A stretch of DNA of 64,000 bases, from the NCBI RefSeq assembly GCF_009866805.1, contig NZ_SIZW01000043.1:434001-498000 (forward strand). The letters are read 5' to 3'. The position numbers and the translations under genes are program-made. The stretch comes from Schauerella aestuarii (GTDB taxonomy: Bacteria; Pseudomonadota; Gammaproteobacteria; Burkholderiales; Burkholderiaceae_B). The notes beneath the pieces are model-generated. The model did no database searches. It was given only the letters and a program-made list of their open reading frames with translations, and was not told the DNA's origin. The stretch's first letter is position 1. Every line of letters starts with the position of its first letter. Below, piece after piece: positions 17,751-25,836 of the stretch.

Positions 17751-18647
17751 TCACGACTGCCTGTCCCGCCCCAATCGCCGCAGTTCATCCAGCGTCTGTT
17801 GCGCCAATTTGGACGCACGATATTCCCGGCGAATGAACATCCCCACCGATCGCGTCAACGCACCCTGCAGATAAGTTTTGGCCACACCGTGATGGACGGT
17901 TTGATCGAGCGACGATTCGGGGAGCAGCGCAATCCCGCAATCGTTTTGCACGAAGCGGGCGATGGTATTCAGATCGCGCAACGAATACACGGGATCGAAA
18001 GGTTGTGACGCGCTCTGGAACGCGCGCTCGGTGAGCACGCGCACACTCGTGCCAGGCGCCATGCTGATCAACGGCAATCGTGCAAGCTCGGCGGGTATCC
18101 AGCGTGTGACATCGATCCTGGTGCGATGGCTGTGAAACAGCACGAAAGGCTCAGTGAAGAGCTCTTGATAGTGCAGATCGGGCGAGCCGTCATTACCCAT
18201 TGCGGTGACCGCAATATCCACACGGCGTTCTCGCAGCAATTGCAGCGCCTCGTTTGCTATCGGGTCATACACATCGATGTGCGCCTGTGGATCGGCGATC
18301 TTCAGATTCTTGATCAGTTGAGGCAGCAGCGATGCGGCCAAGGTGGGCAGGGCAGCGACCGCCACACGGTTGTGCCGATCGCGCATGCGCTCGTTGAGTT
18401 CCAGCATGCCTTGGTCGTAACGCAGCGTGATTTGACGCGCCACCTCCAGGATGTCCTGGCCCTCTTGAGAGAGACGCACCATGCGCGTGCTGCGCTCGAA
18501 GAGTTTCATCCCGATGGTCGTCTCGATTTCCTTCAGCAGCTTGCTCAAGGTCGGCTGCGTCATGTGCAGCTTGTCGGCCGTTTTCTGGAAGCTCAGCGTT
18601 TCGGCGAGCACCACGAATATCTTCAGTTGGCGGGGTGTCAGATTCAT
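17751..18647 (-). CDS. LysR-family transcriptional regulator
   Basis: 298 residues. The N-terminal winged helix-turn-helix (LTPRQLKIFVVLAETLS, TQPTLSKLLKEIE) is followed by the LysR effector-binding domain. It is divergent from the SDR-led operon at 18741-24093 across 93 bases, the classic arrangement for a LysR activator of a catabolic operon. A short palindrome CTAT-GA-ATAG (18657-18666) lies just before its start and could be part of its own binding site. Confidence 0.93.
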   Translation of the reverse strand: MNLTPRQLKIFVVLAETLSFQKTADKLHMTQPTLSKLLKEIETTIGMKLFERSTRMVRLSQEGQDILEVARQITLRYDQGMLELNERMRDRHNRVAVAALPTLAASLLPQLIKNLKIADPQAHIDVYDPIANEALQLLRERRVDIAVTAMGNDGSPDLHYQELFTEPFVLFHSHRTRIDVTRWIPAELARLPLISMAPGTSVRVLTERAFQSASQPFDPVYSLRDLNTIARFVQNDCGIALLPESSLDQTVHHGVAKTYLQGALTRSVGMFIRREYRASKLAQQTLDELRRLGRDRQS

Positions 18648-18740
18648 TCTTGTTATCTATGAATAGCGTTCGAATCGGAACTTAACGTGCGGGTATCGCC
18701 ACCTTAACCTTTGCTCCAGATAAAAAGACTTGGAGCGCAC

Positions 18741-19535
18741 ATGTTTCGCCTGGATGGAAAGGTTGCCCTGGTCACAGGGTGCGGTACGTTGGGAGAGGGT
18801 TGGGGCAATGGCAAAGCCACGGCCGCCGTGTTGGCAAGACTCGGCGCATCGATTTTCGGCTGCGATCTGAATATCGATGCAGCGCAGCAATCAGCGGCCG
18901 CGATCAGGTCCGAAGGGGGAACAATCGAAGTGCTGCAATGCGATGTTCGCGATGCGAAGCAGGTTGCCGACCTCATTGCCTCCTGCATGGCCAAGTACGG
19001 TCGCATCGATATCCTCGTCAATAACGTGGGTCGTTCCGAGCCGGGCGATCCGGTCACGATGTCGGAAGAGGCCTGGAACGATCAGATCGATGTCAATCTG
19101 ACGTCTGCCTTTCTGTGCTGCAAGCACGTCATTCCGTTGATGGTGGAAGCCGGTGGCGGTTCGATCATCAACATCTCATCGATCGCCGGGTTGAGGTATG
19201 CGGGCAAACCCCAGGTGGGCTATGCCGCCGCCAAGGCGGCGCTGATGCAGATGACCGCCACCACTGCCGTCATCTACGCAAAAGACGGCGTGCGTTTGAA
19301 TTCGGTGGTACCGGGATTGATCTTTACTCCGCTGGTACATCGCCTCGCCGAAAAGTACGCCAAGGGCGACTTCGAAGGGTTCGTGGCGCATCGCCACCAG
19401 CAGGTGCCCACCGGCCGCATGGGGGAAAGCTGGGATGTCGCGCATGCCGTGGCGTTTCTGGCCTGCGATGAAAGCCGCTACGTTACCGGCCAGCAGTTGG
19501 TGGTCGATGGCGGCATCACGATGTGCACACCATGA
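18741..19535 (+). CDS. SDR-family NAD(P)-dependent dehydrogenase (copy 1)
   Basis: 264-residue short-chain dehydrogenase/reductase. The nucleotide-binding loop is unusual, TGCGTLGEGWGNGKA, with a longer GWGNG segment shared with the next gene. NNVG replaces NNAG, Ser lies in NISSIAG, and the catalytic pair is YAAAK. The ATG at 18741 has GGAG 6 bases upstream; a TTG at 18711 is in frame but unsupported. It is the first gene of the LysR-linked operon and overlaps the next SDR by four bases. It likely oxidises a secondary alcohol intermediate; the substrate is unknown. Confidence 0.92.
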   Translation: MFRLDGKVALVTGCGTLGEGWGNGKATAAVLARLGASIFGCDLNIDAAQQSAAAIRSEGGTIEVLQCDVRDAKQVADLIASCMAKYGRIDILVNNVGRSEPGDPVTMSEEAWNDQIDVNLTSAFLCCKHVIPLMVEAGGGSIINISSIAGLRYAGKPQVGYAAAKAALMQMTATTAVIYAKDGVRLNSVVPGLIFTPLVHRLAEKYAKGDFEGFVAHRHQQVPTGRMGESWDVAHAVAFLACDESRYVTGQQLVVDGGITMCTP

Positions 19536-20422
19536 GTCAGGTCGCACCCATGAGCGAAACAGATACGACGGCTGACACGAAGAGATCGTCTGGACGTGAA
19601 CCAGATCCCGCGGTGGAACGTCGATCGGCAGGACGGGTTGCCGGCAAGGTGGCGGTGGTGTTTGGCGCAGGCTGCGCCGGCCCGGGTTGGGGCAACGGCC
19701 GTGCGATTGCCGTGCGTCTGGCGCAGGAGGGCGCGCAGGTGATCGCCGTCGATCGCGATGCGGCGTCGCTGCCCGAAACCCTTGCGCGTGCAGGGGACAG
19801 CGCGGTGCGCATCGAGACGCAGCTTTGCGACGTGGAGGATGCTGCGCAGATCGCCGCGCTTGTTCAGGCCACGCTGGCGCGCTATGGCCGAATCGACATC
19901 TTGGTCAACAACGTGGGCGGCCCGGCTGCGGGCGGTGCCGCCGATCTCTCAGAAGAGGCGTGGCAACGTCAGCTGTCGTTGAATCTCACCAGCGTGTTTA
20001 CGACGTGCCGGCACATTTTGCCGATCATGGCGCGGCAGGGCAGTGGGGCGGTGGTGAACGTGTCGTCCACCTCTGCGATTCGATGGACTGGTGCGCCGGC
20101 AGTCGGCTACGCCGCCTCGAAGGCGGGCGTGATGCAGTACGGCCGCGTTGTTGGCGTGGAGTACGCCAAGCACGGGGTGCGCATCAACACCGTACTCCCG
20201 GGCCAGTTGCACACGCCGTTGGTCGACGCGTTTCTCGCTAAACAGCAGGGCAGCAATGTGGAGGCACTGCTCGAGAAGCGCCGCAAGCGCATCCCGCTGC
20301 CCGTGTCGGGCGATGGCCGCGATACGGCAAATGCCGTTCTCTTCCTCGCATCCGACGAGGCCAGATTCATAACCGGCACTGAACTCATCGTCGATGGCGG
20401 CATGAGTGCACGGTGCGATTGA
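19532..20422 (+). CDS. SDR-family NAD(P)-dependent dehydrogenase (copy 2)
   Basis: 296 residues, a close sister of the preceding enzyme (same GPGWGNGRA loop, NNVGG, catalytic YAASK, C-terminal ITGTELIVDGGM). A 35-residue polar N-terminal extension precedes the Rossmann fold. ATG at 19532 overlaps the upstream stop as ATGA, so the two are co-translated; a later ATG at 19550 is possible. Tandem sister SDRs suggest either two stereospecific oxidations of one substrate or a heteromeric enzyme. Both are inference. Confidence 0.91.
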   Translation: MSQVAPMSETDTTADTKRSSGREPDPAVERRSAGRVAGKVAVVFGAGCAGPGWGNGRAIAVRLAQEGAQVIAVDRDAASLPETLARAGDSAVRIETQLCDVEDAAQIAALVQATLARYGRIDILVNNVGGPAAGGAADLSEEAWQRQLSLNLTSVFTTCRHILPIMARQGSGAVVNVSSTSAIRWTGAPAVGYAASKAGVMQYGRVVGVEYAKHGVRINTVLPGQLHTPLVDAFLAKQQGSNVEALLEKRRKRIPLPVSGDGRDTANAVLFLASDEARFITGTELIVDGGMSARCD

Positions 20423-20438
20423 TCGAAAGAGCATCACG

Positions 20439-20951
20439 ATGGCAAGAATTGATTACGCAGATATCACGAAGCCGGAAACGCAGCCGCTGGTCGCGCGCAT
20501 ACAGCGCGAGCGCGCCAGCCTGCCCAATCTGTACAAAATGCTGCTCAACAGCCCGCCGATTGCGGAGGGCTGGCTCAACTACCTCACGGCCGTTCGCCAG
20601 AAAAGCAGCCTGCCGCCGCAGTTGCGCGAGATGCTGATCCTGCGCGTGGCAGTGCTGAATGAGGCGGACTACGAGTTTGAACAGCACCTGCCGATCGCAT
20701 TGAAGGAAGGGTGCACCGCGCAGCAAATCGAGGCGTTGAAGGCGAATGATCTCGATGCATTGGACGAGAAGTCGCGTGCGGCGCTGTCGTACTGCAATGA
20801 GATGACACGCGATATCCGTGTGAAGCAAGACACCTTCGCGTCGTTGCGCGAGGTTTACAACGATCGCGAGATCGTCGAGATCACGGCCACCATCGGTGCC
20901 TACAACATGGTGTCGCGCTTTCTGGAGGCCATTCAAGTCGATCACGAGTAA
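20439..20951 (+). CDS. Carboxymuconolactone decarboxylase-family protein (no Cys pair)
   Basis: 170-residue all-helical AhpD/CMD-like protein. The core LPPQLREMLILRVAVLN followed by EADYEFEQHLPIA matches the family, but the CxxC of AhpD is absent and the histidine is retained, as in the decarboxylase/lyase-like branch. The ATG at 20439 comes 16 bases after the preceding SDR stop, with AAAGAG as a possible ribosome site. Members of this branch recur in aromatic and steroid catabolic clusters, often with undefined roles. Here it presumably acts after the SDR dehydrogenases. Confidence 0.83.
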   Translation: MARIDYADITKPETQPLVARIQRERASLPNLYKMLLNSPPIAEGWLNYLTAVRQKSSLPPQLREMLILRVAVLNEADYEFEQHLPIALKEGCTAQQIEALKANDLDALDEKSRAALSYCNEMTRDIRVKQDTFASLREVYNDREIVEITATIGAYNMVSRFLEAIQVDHE

Positions 20952-21008
20952 AGGAGCGCCAGACATTTTTCATATAGCCGGGCGCCATAACGATAATTGG
21001 AGACAACA

Positions 21009-21974
21009 ATGCACATCCCCCTCAAAGGCGTTATCGCGTCGTGCGTGCTGGGCGTCGTTCTCGCCGCGCCGAGTCACGCGCAGCAAACCTTTCCCACGCG
21101 GCCCCTGCAACTGGTGATCCCCTTTGCACCCGGCGACACCGATCAAATGCTGCGGCCCATTACCGAAAAGATGGGGCAGTATCTTGGGCAGCCGATCGTG
21201 ATGAGCTACAAGCCTGGCGCGGGCGGCGGCATCGGCGCAGCCTTCACTGCGGGCGCCGCGCCGGACGGCTACACGGTCGTGGGCAGTTCGCCCGGCGCAC
21301 TCGTGGTGGTGCCGCTTGCCAACAAGGATGTCAAATACACGACCGACTCGTTCGCGCCGGTGGCGGCAATTTCACTTGGCGGGATGATGATCGTGGCGCA
21401 AGCCAAATCCAAGTATCAAACGCTGAGTGACGTGGTGGCGGATGCCAAGGCTCGGCCCGATGCGATTTCCTACGGCACATCGGGCGCGATGGGGATCAGC
21501 CATCTGCTCGGGGAGATCTTCGCTTCAGAAGCAAAAATCAAGCTGCGTCACATCCCTTTCCAGGGCAGTACGCCGGCGGTAACGGCGCTATTGGGTGGGC
21601 ACACCGATATTGCCGTCTCGGCAGTGGGCCCGGCCCAGGCGCATATTCTTGCGGGCGGGCTGCGGCCGCTTGCGGTCTTCAGCGACAAGCGCATGCGCGC
21701 TTTCCCGGATGTGCCCACCGTGCGCGAACTGGGGTACGACGTGGGCAGCCCCACGATCTATGGGTTGATGGCGCCCAAGGATACGCCGCCCCAAGTGATC
21801 GATACGCTGTATCAGGCCGCGCGCAAAGTGGTGGCTGAACAGGGCACCGAGGTGGAAAAGACACTGGCGGGGATCGGTGCGGAGGTGAGCGTGCTCGGAC
21901 CCAAGGAGTATGGTGAATATCTGCAGCGGCAGCGCGCGCTGTTCGCCCGCGGTGTGAGCCTGGTGCGCGAATGA
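21009..21974 (+). CDS. Bug/TctC-family tripartite tricarboxylate transport binding protein
   Basis: Periplasmic solute-binding protein of 321 residues. Sec signal peptide ending PSHA-QQ, then the family motif FPTRPLQLVIPFAPGD, GAGGGIGA and the late DVPTVRELGYDV. No TctA/TctB membrane genes are adjacent. Such orphan receptors are strongly expanded in Burkholderiales and usually bind carboxylates, so the ligand is probably an acid related to the operon's substrate. It sits 57 bases after the CMD-like gene. Confidence 0.93.
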   Translation: MHIPLKGVIASCVLGVVLAAPSHAQQTFPTRPLQLVIPFAPGDTDQMLRPITEKMGQYLGQPIVMSYKPGAGGGIGAAFTAGAAPDGYTVVGSSPGALVVVPLANKDVKYTTDSFAPVAAISLGGMMIVAQAKSKYQTLSDVVADAKARPDAISYGTSGAMGISHLLGEIFASEAKIKLRHIPFQGSTPAVTALLGGHTDIAVSAVGPAQAHILAGGLRPLAVFSDKRMRAFPDVPTVRELGYDVGSPTIYGLMAPKDTPPQVIDTLYQAARKVVAEQGTEVEKTLAGIGAEVSVLGPKEYGEYLQRQRALFARGVSLVRE

Positions 21975-22035
21975 CGGTAGCGTCGTCGCGCATGGTGTGC
22001 GCACGTGCCGCCCAGAAACGGCTTCAGGAGATGAG

Positions 22036-23031
22036 ATGACCGATCCACACACCACGCAAGGCCGCGCCATCGTGCTCGACCGCTTTGGCGAGGCCGATGT
22101 GATGACGCTGCGGGCAGTGCAGCTTGCCGCGCCGGCACCTGACGAGGTACAGCTCAAGCAAACCGCCATTGGCTTTAACTTCATCGACATCTACCAGCGG
22201 GCCGGGAAGTATGCCCTGCCGCTACCCAGCGGGCTTGGGCATGAGGCGGCGGGCGTGGTGCAAGCCATTGGCGCCGGGGTAACCGATCTTGGCGTAGGCG
22301 ACCGGGTGATCTATATCAACGCGGGCATTGGTGCTTACGCGGATCGCCGCAATGTGCAGGCGGCGAAACTCGTGCGCATCCCGGACGATATCGACGACGA
22401 GGATGCCGTCGCGATATTTTTCAAGGCGATGACGGCACAGTATCTCGTGCGGAAAACGTTCCCGGTCAAACAGGGCGACGTCGTGTTGGTTCACGCGGCG
22501 GCGGGAGGCGTGGGGCAAGTACTGAGCGGATGGGCCAAGGCACTTGGCGCGACCGTGATCGGCACCGCCGGCTCGCCCGAAAAGTGCCGAATCGCCAAGG
22601 AAGCGGGATGCCACCACGCCGTGAACTACAGCGAAGAAGGATGGGTTGACCGGGTAATCGAGGCGAGCGGTGGGCGCAAGGCCAACGTGGTGTACGACTC
22701 GGTGGGCAAGCACACCTTTCTCGGTTCGCTGGATTGTGCGGCGAAGTTTGGCATGGTGGTGCTGTTCGGTGCGGCATCGGGGCCGGTGCCTGATTTTGAT
22801 CCGGAGCTGCTCAATAAGAAGGGCTGCCTGTTTCTCACCCGCCCCTCCGTGTTTCCGCACAACGCCGATACGGCCACCTTCCGTGCAAACGCGGCCGAAG
22901 TATTCAAGGCGATGCAGGATGGAGTGATCGACGTATCGATCGCATCGCGAGTCGGTTTGGACCACGTGGCCGACGCGCATCGATTGGCGGAAAGTCGAAA
23001 AAACGCAGGAGCCATCGTTATCGTTCCCTGA
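22036..23031 (+). CDS. Zinc-independent quinone oxidoreductase (MDR family, QOR type)
   Basis: 331-residue NADPH:quinone reductase-like protein. N-terminal GroES fold (GFNFIDIYQRAGKY, LGHEAAGVV), then the Rossmann motif HAAAGGVGQVLSGWAKALGA. No zinc-binding cysteines are visible. The ATG at 22036 is preceded by a strong AGGAGATGAG site. It belongs to the LysR-linked operon and probably reduces an enone or quinone intermediate. It is distinct from the second QOR-like gene at 29534-30526. Confidence 0.92.
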   Translation: MTDPHTTQGRAIVLDRFGEADVMTLRAVQLAAPAPDEVQLKQTAIGFNFIDIYQRAGKYALPLPSGLGHEAAGVVQAIGAGVTDLGVGDRVIYINAGIGAYADRRNVQAAKLVRIPDDIDDEDAVAIFFKAMTAQYLVRKTFPVKQGDVVLVHAAAGGVGQVLSGWAKALGATVIGTAGSPEKCRIAKEAGCHHAVNYSEEGWVDRVIEASGGRKANVVYDSVGKHTFLGSLDCAAKFGMVVLFGAASGPVPDFDPELLNKKGCLFLTRPSVFPHNADTATFRANAAEVFKAMQDGVIDVSIASRVGLDHVADAHRLAESRKNAGAIVIVP

Positions 23032-23043
23032 CAGGAGACTCAC

Positions 23044-24093
23044 ATGAAAATAACAATCAAATCGACCGCCTTGCTGGTGGCGACAGTCGTCGTGGCGGCA
23101 TCGGCATCGCTGCCCGCATCGGCCAGTTACACGTCGCTGCAAGTGAAGGAGATCGGCAGCTACTACGTAGGGGGCAAGCGTATTTCGCTGACCGGCTTGC
23201 CCGATCGCGAAATGACTTACAGCCCCGGCTCCCCGCCGGTGAAAGTGAATCAGAATGGCGAATTCGTTGCCGGGCAAATGTATGTGCATTACATTCGCCT
23301 CGAAAAGCCGCGCGCGGATTACCCGATGCTGATGTGGCACGGCGGCGGACTGACCGGTGCAAATTGGGAATCGAAGCCCGATCGCAAGCCCGGCTGGGAA
23401 ATGTTCTTCTTGAAGCAAGGCTGGGATGTGTACACGAGCGATGCCGTAGAGCGCGGACGATCCTCCTGGGCACGCTACCCTGAGATCTATCAGGACGCAC
23501 CGTTTTTCCGTAACGAGAAAGAGGCATGGGAACTCTTTCGTATCGGGAAAACCTATGATCCGGATCCTGACAAGCGCGTGGCGCAAGAGGGCACACAGTT
23601 CCCGATCGAATCGTTCGGCGAGTTCGTCAAACAAAGCGTGCCGCGCTGGGCCACCAATGACGAGCTGACGCAGGCGGCCTATGACCAGTATGTCGAGCAG
23701 GCCTGCCCTTGCGTCATCGTGGTTCATAGCCAAGGCGGGAACTTCGCCTACAAGGCAGCGATGAAGCATCCCGAAAAGATCAAGGCGATGGTGATGGTCG
23801 AACCCAGCGGCTCGCCGGATCCGGAAAAGACCGACTTTTCGGTGTTGAAGGGCGTGCCGATGTTGTGGGTGTGGGGCGATTACACCGAGGCGTCGCCGTT
23901 CTGGAATGCGATCGTGGCACGCCAGGAAAAGGTTCGTGCGAAGCTCACTGCGCTAGGTGGGCAGGCCGACCTGCTCATGCTTCCCCAAATGGGCATCAAG
24001 GGCAATAGCCACATGCTGATGATGGATAAAAATTCCGACCAGATCGCAGGTTTGGTCAACGAGTGGTTGATCGCGCGCGGCGTGACGCGCTGA
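23044..24093 (+). CDS. Secreted alpha/beta hydrolase (esterase 713-like)
   Basis: 349 residues with a Sec signal peptide (hydrophobic core 9-24, cleavage near ASA). The block MLMWHGGGLTGANWE and the later GRGRSSWAR region resemble bacterial esterase 713. The nucleophile Ser lies in VVHSQGGNF, and a C-terminal histidine in GNSHML completes a plausible triad. Last gene of the operon, 12 bases after the oxidoreductase. Being exported, it may release the operon's substrate from an ester in the periplasm before uptake; this is inference. Confidence 0.86.
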   Translation: MKITIKSTALLVATVVVAASASLPASASYTSLQVKEIGSYYVGGKRISLTGLPDREMTYSPGSPPVKVNQNGEFVAGQMYVHYIRLEKPRADYPMLMWHGGGLTGANWESKPDRKPGWEMFFLKQGWDVYTSDAVERGRSSWARYPEIYQDAPFFRNEKEAWELFRIGKTYDPDPDKRVAQEGTQFPIESFGEFVKQSVPRWATNDELTQAAYDQYVEQACPCVIVVHSQGGNFAYKAAMKHPEKIKAMVMVEPSGSPDPEKTDFSVLKGVPMLWVWGDYTEASPFWNAIVARQEKVRAKLTALGGQADLLMLPQMGIKGNSHMLMMDKNSDQIAGLVNEWLIARGVTR

Positions 24094-24100
24094 AGTGAAA

Positions 24101-24136
24101 AAGCGGCGACCGGGGCTTTTGCCCGTGTCGCCGCTT
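24101..24136 (-). terminator. Hairpin between convergent operons, T-tract on terC side
   Basis: The 10-bp stem AAGCGGCGAC/GTCGCCGCTT follows the esterase stop by 7 bases. On the minus strand it is followed by TTTTT, so it best serves the terC transcript. On the plus strand it could still stall the esterase operon. Confidence 0.7.
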
Positions 24137-24164
24137 GGCGTGTGTGCATATCGATCGCTTCGGC

Positions 24165-24191
24165 GGCATCCGGGCGTGTTGCCCGGATGCC
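24165..24191. terminator. Second strong hairpin in the convergent gap
   Basis: An 11-bp perfect stem GGCATCCGGGC/GCCCGGATGCC with a five-base loop, 12 bases beyond the terC stop. Only a short T run (CTTTA) follows on the plus strand, so it may act as a plus-strand terminator of moderate strength. Confidence 0.5.
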
Positions 24192-24202
24192 TTTACCTGC
24201 CG

Positions 24203-25213
24203 TTAGTCGTGCTTCTTGGACTTGCCGTCGAACGGGTAGGCGCTGGCGGTAACCTCACCCTTGGGCTTGATGTACAGCGAGAGAATCATCGTCAAGGCCA
24301 GGATGGTGACCGTGGCGCCCAAGGACCATGCGACCGGAATCTTGTAGATGTCGATCAACAGCATCTTCGTACCGATGAAGACCAGCACGATCGCCAGGCC
24401 GTAGGGGAGCAGGTGAAAGCGCTCTTGCATGCCGGCCAGCAGGAAATACAGTGCACGCAAACCCAGGATAGCGAACACATTCGAGGTCAGCACGATGAAC
24501 GGATCGGTCGTGATGGCGAAGATGGCGGGGATGGAATCGACCGCAAACACGACGTCGACGATACCGATCAAGAGCACCACCAACAGCATCGGCGTGGCAA
24601 CCTTGACGCCATCGATCTTGGTGAAGAAACGCTCACCGTCGTAATCCGGGGCGATACGCACGCGACGCTTGACCCAGTTCAACGCGGGATTCTTGTCGAG
24701 ATCGGGTTCTTCGCCCGAAGCCATCCACATCTTGATGCCGGTGAATACCAGGAAGGCACCGAACACGTACATGATCCAGTGGAACTCCTGAATCATCCAC
24801 GAGCCCACGAGGATCAGGATGCCGCGCAGCACCAGCGCCGCGAGAATACCGATCATCAGCACGCGCTTCTGGAACTGCGGCGGTACGCCGAAGTAGGTGA
24901 AGAGCAGCAGGAAGACGAAGATGTTATCGACAGCCAGAGCCTTCTCGACCAGATAACCGGTCACGAACTCCAGCGCTTTCGAATTCGCCATCGAACGAGC
25001 GGCCACATCGTCGCCCATCCCGCCGAGCATCCACCACAGGAAGCCGACGAAGACAAAGCTGACGGCCACCCAGATCGCAGACCAGATGGCGGCAGCACGC
25101 ATTGACACTTTTTGAGCGCCCTGACGATTGAGGGCAAAGAAGTCGATCAGCAGAGCGACAACGACGAAACACGCAAACAGAGACCACAACAGTGGCGTAC
25201 CGACTGAAATCAT
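24203..25213 (-). CDS. TerC/Alx-family membrane protein (manganese exporter-like)
   Basis: 336-residue inner-membrane protein with about nine helices. The TerC signatures are LVEKALAVDNIFVF, where the Asp-Asn pair is conserved, and VFAVDSIPAIFAITTDPFIV. ATG at 25213 follows AAAGG by about 7 bases. Alx/MntP-like TerC proteins are linked to manganese efflux and metalation of exported enzymes. That role fits the manganese riboswitch found directly upstream. Single-gene transcription unit ending in the hairpins at 24101-24191. Confidence 0.93.
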   Translation of the reverse strand: MISVGTPLLWSLFACFVVVALLIDFFALNRQGAQKVSMRAAAIWSAIWVAVSFVFVGFLWWMLGGMGDDVAARSMANSKALEFVTGYLVEKALAVDNIFVFLLLFTYFGVPPQFQKRVLMIGILAALVLRGILILVGSWMIQEFHWIMYVFGAFLVFTGIKMWMASGEEPDLDKNPALNWVKRRVRIAPDYDGERFFTKIDGVKVATPMLLVVLLIGIVDVVFAVDSIPAIFAITTDPFIVLTSNVFAILGLRALYFLLAGMQERFHLLPYGLAIVLVFIGTKMLLIDIYKIPVAWSLGATVTILALTMILSLYIKPKGEVTASAYPFDGKSKKHD

Positions 25214-25249
25214 GGCGAAACCTTTAGCGGACAGGTGGATAAAAACCCC

Positions 25250-25385
25250 GTTCGGTCTCGCCAGCCGCATGTGTGATGACATGCGGTCCGTAGTGCCGGG
25301 TATGGCGTGCCGGAGCCGATGCTCCAACCGCTTACCGTATTGACGACACTGCGGGAGCGTTGGGCGCCCCGGCTACTCCCCGTGT
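25250..25385 (-). ncRNA. yybP-ykoY manganese riboswitch in the terC leader
   Basis: Reading the minus strand, the leader contains the conserved 5' element GGGGAGTAGCC (25371-25381), a middle GTCGTCAATACGG and the conserved 3' element GGCGAGACC (25254-25262). A hairpin CCGCATGT/ACATGCGG lies just before the last element. These match the yybP-ykoY class in order and spacing, and TerC/Alx genes are a standard target. The last element lies about 40 bases before the terC ATG, leaving room for a ribosome-site or GGGGTTTTT-based expression platform. Mn2+ binding would be expected to turn expression on. Boundaries are approximate. Confidence 0.87.
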
Positions 25386-25398
25386 GAGTACGAGATGG

Positions 25399-25427
25399 AT
25401 TCTATTCAGCCAAGTGTAAGCTGTCAA
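25399..25427 (-). promoter_or_regulatory. Sigma-70 promoter of terC
   Basis: On the minus strand: TTGACA (25427-25422), 17-base spacer, TAGAAT (25404-25399). The expected start site near 25392 lies just before the riboswitch, so promoter, aptamer and gene are in the right order. Confidence 0.82.
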
Positions 25428-25836
25428 ACACTGATCGTTCCAGTGTGTATCGGGGCAGATCGCGGCCTGTTTGCATCATTTGCGAACAGCGCCTCCTCCA
25501 GACGCCTCCGCTTACATTTCGGATGCTGCACCTGCAAACATCGCCAACGCCGCGTGTGAGTTTGAGGTGTCATGGATGAGCAGTACTGGGACTCCCCTGG
25601 CCTGTTGTCACATAACTTCCGCGGTCAGCCTGCCCGACGTAGCCGTTCGAGCATGGCAAATCACCCGGTTTCAGGTCGGGCATGCAGACTGCATTGAGCC
25701 TATTGCCGCAACGGCGATCAGGCCGAATAGCCGCGTCGGCCCAAGCGCCCCTATCAGCACCACCTGCCACACCGGCGATCCCTGCCACACGCGCCTCACG
25801 ACTTGAGGCAAACGCACGACTTCCCCAGGCGGGACC
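25428..25836. other. Intergenic region without a supported gene
   Basis: About 400 bases between the terC promoter and the glycosyltransferase fusion. Short open frames exist on both strands but show no family motif, signal peptide or good ribosome site. It presumably holds the promoter of the fusion gene; I could not locate a convincing one. Confidence 0.5.
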
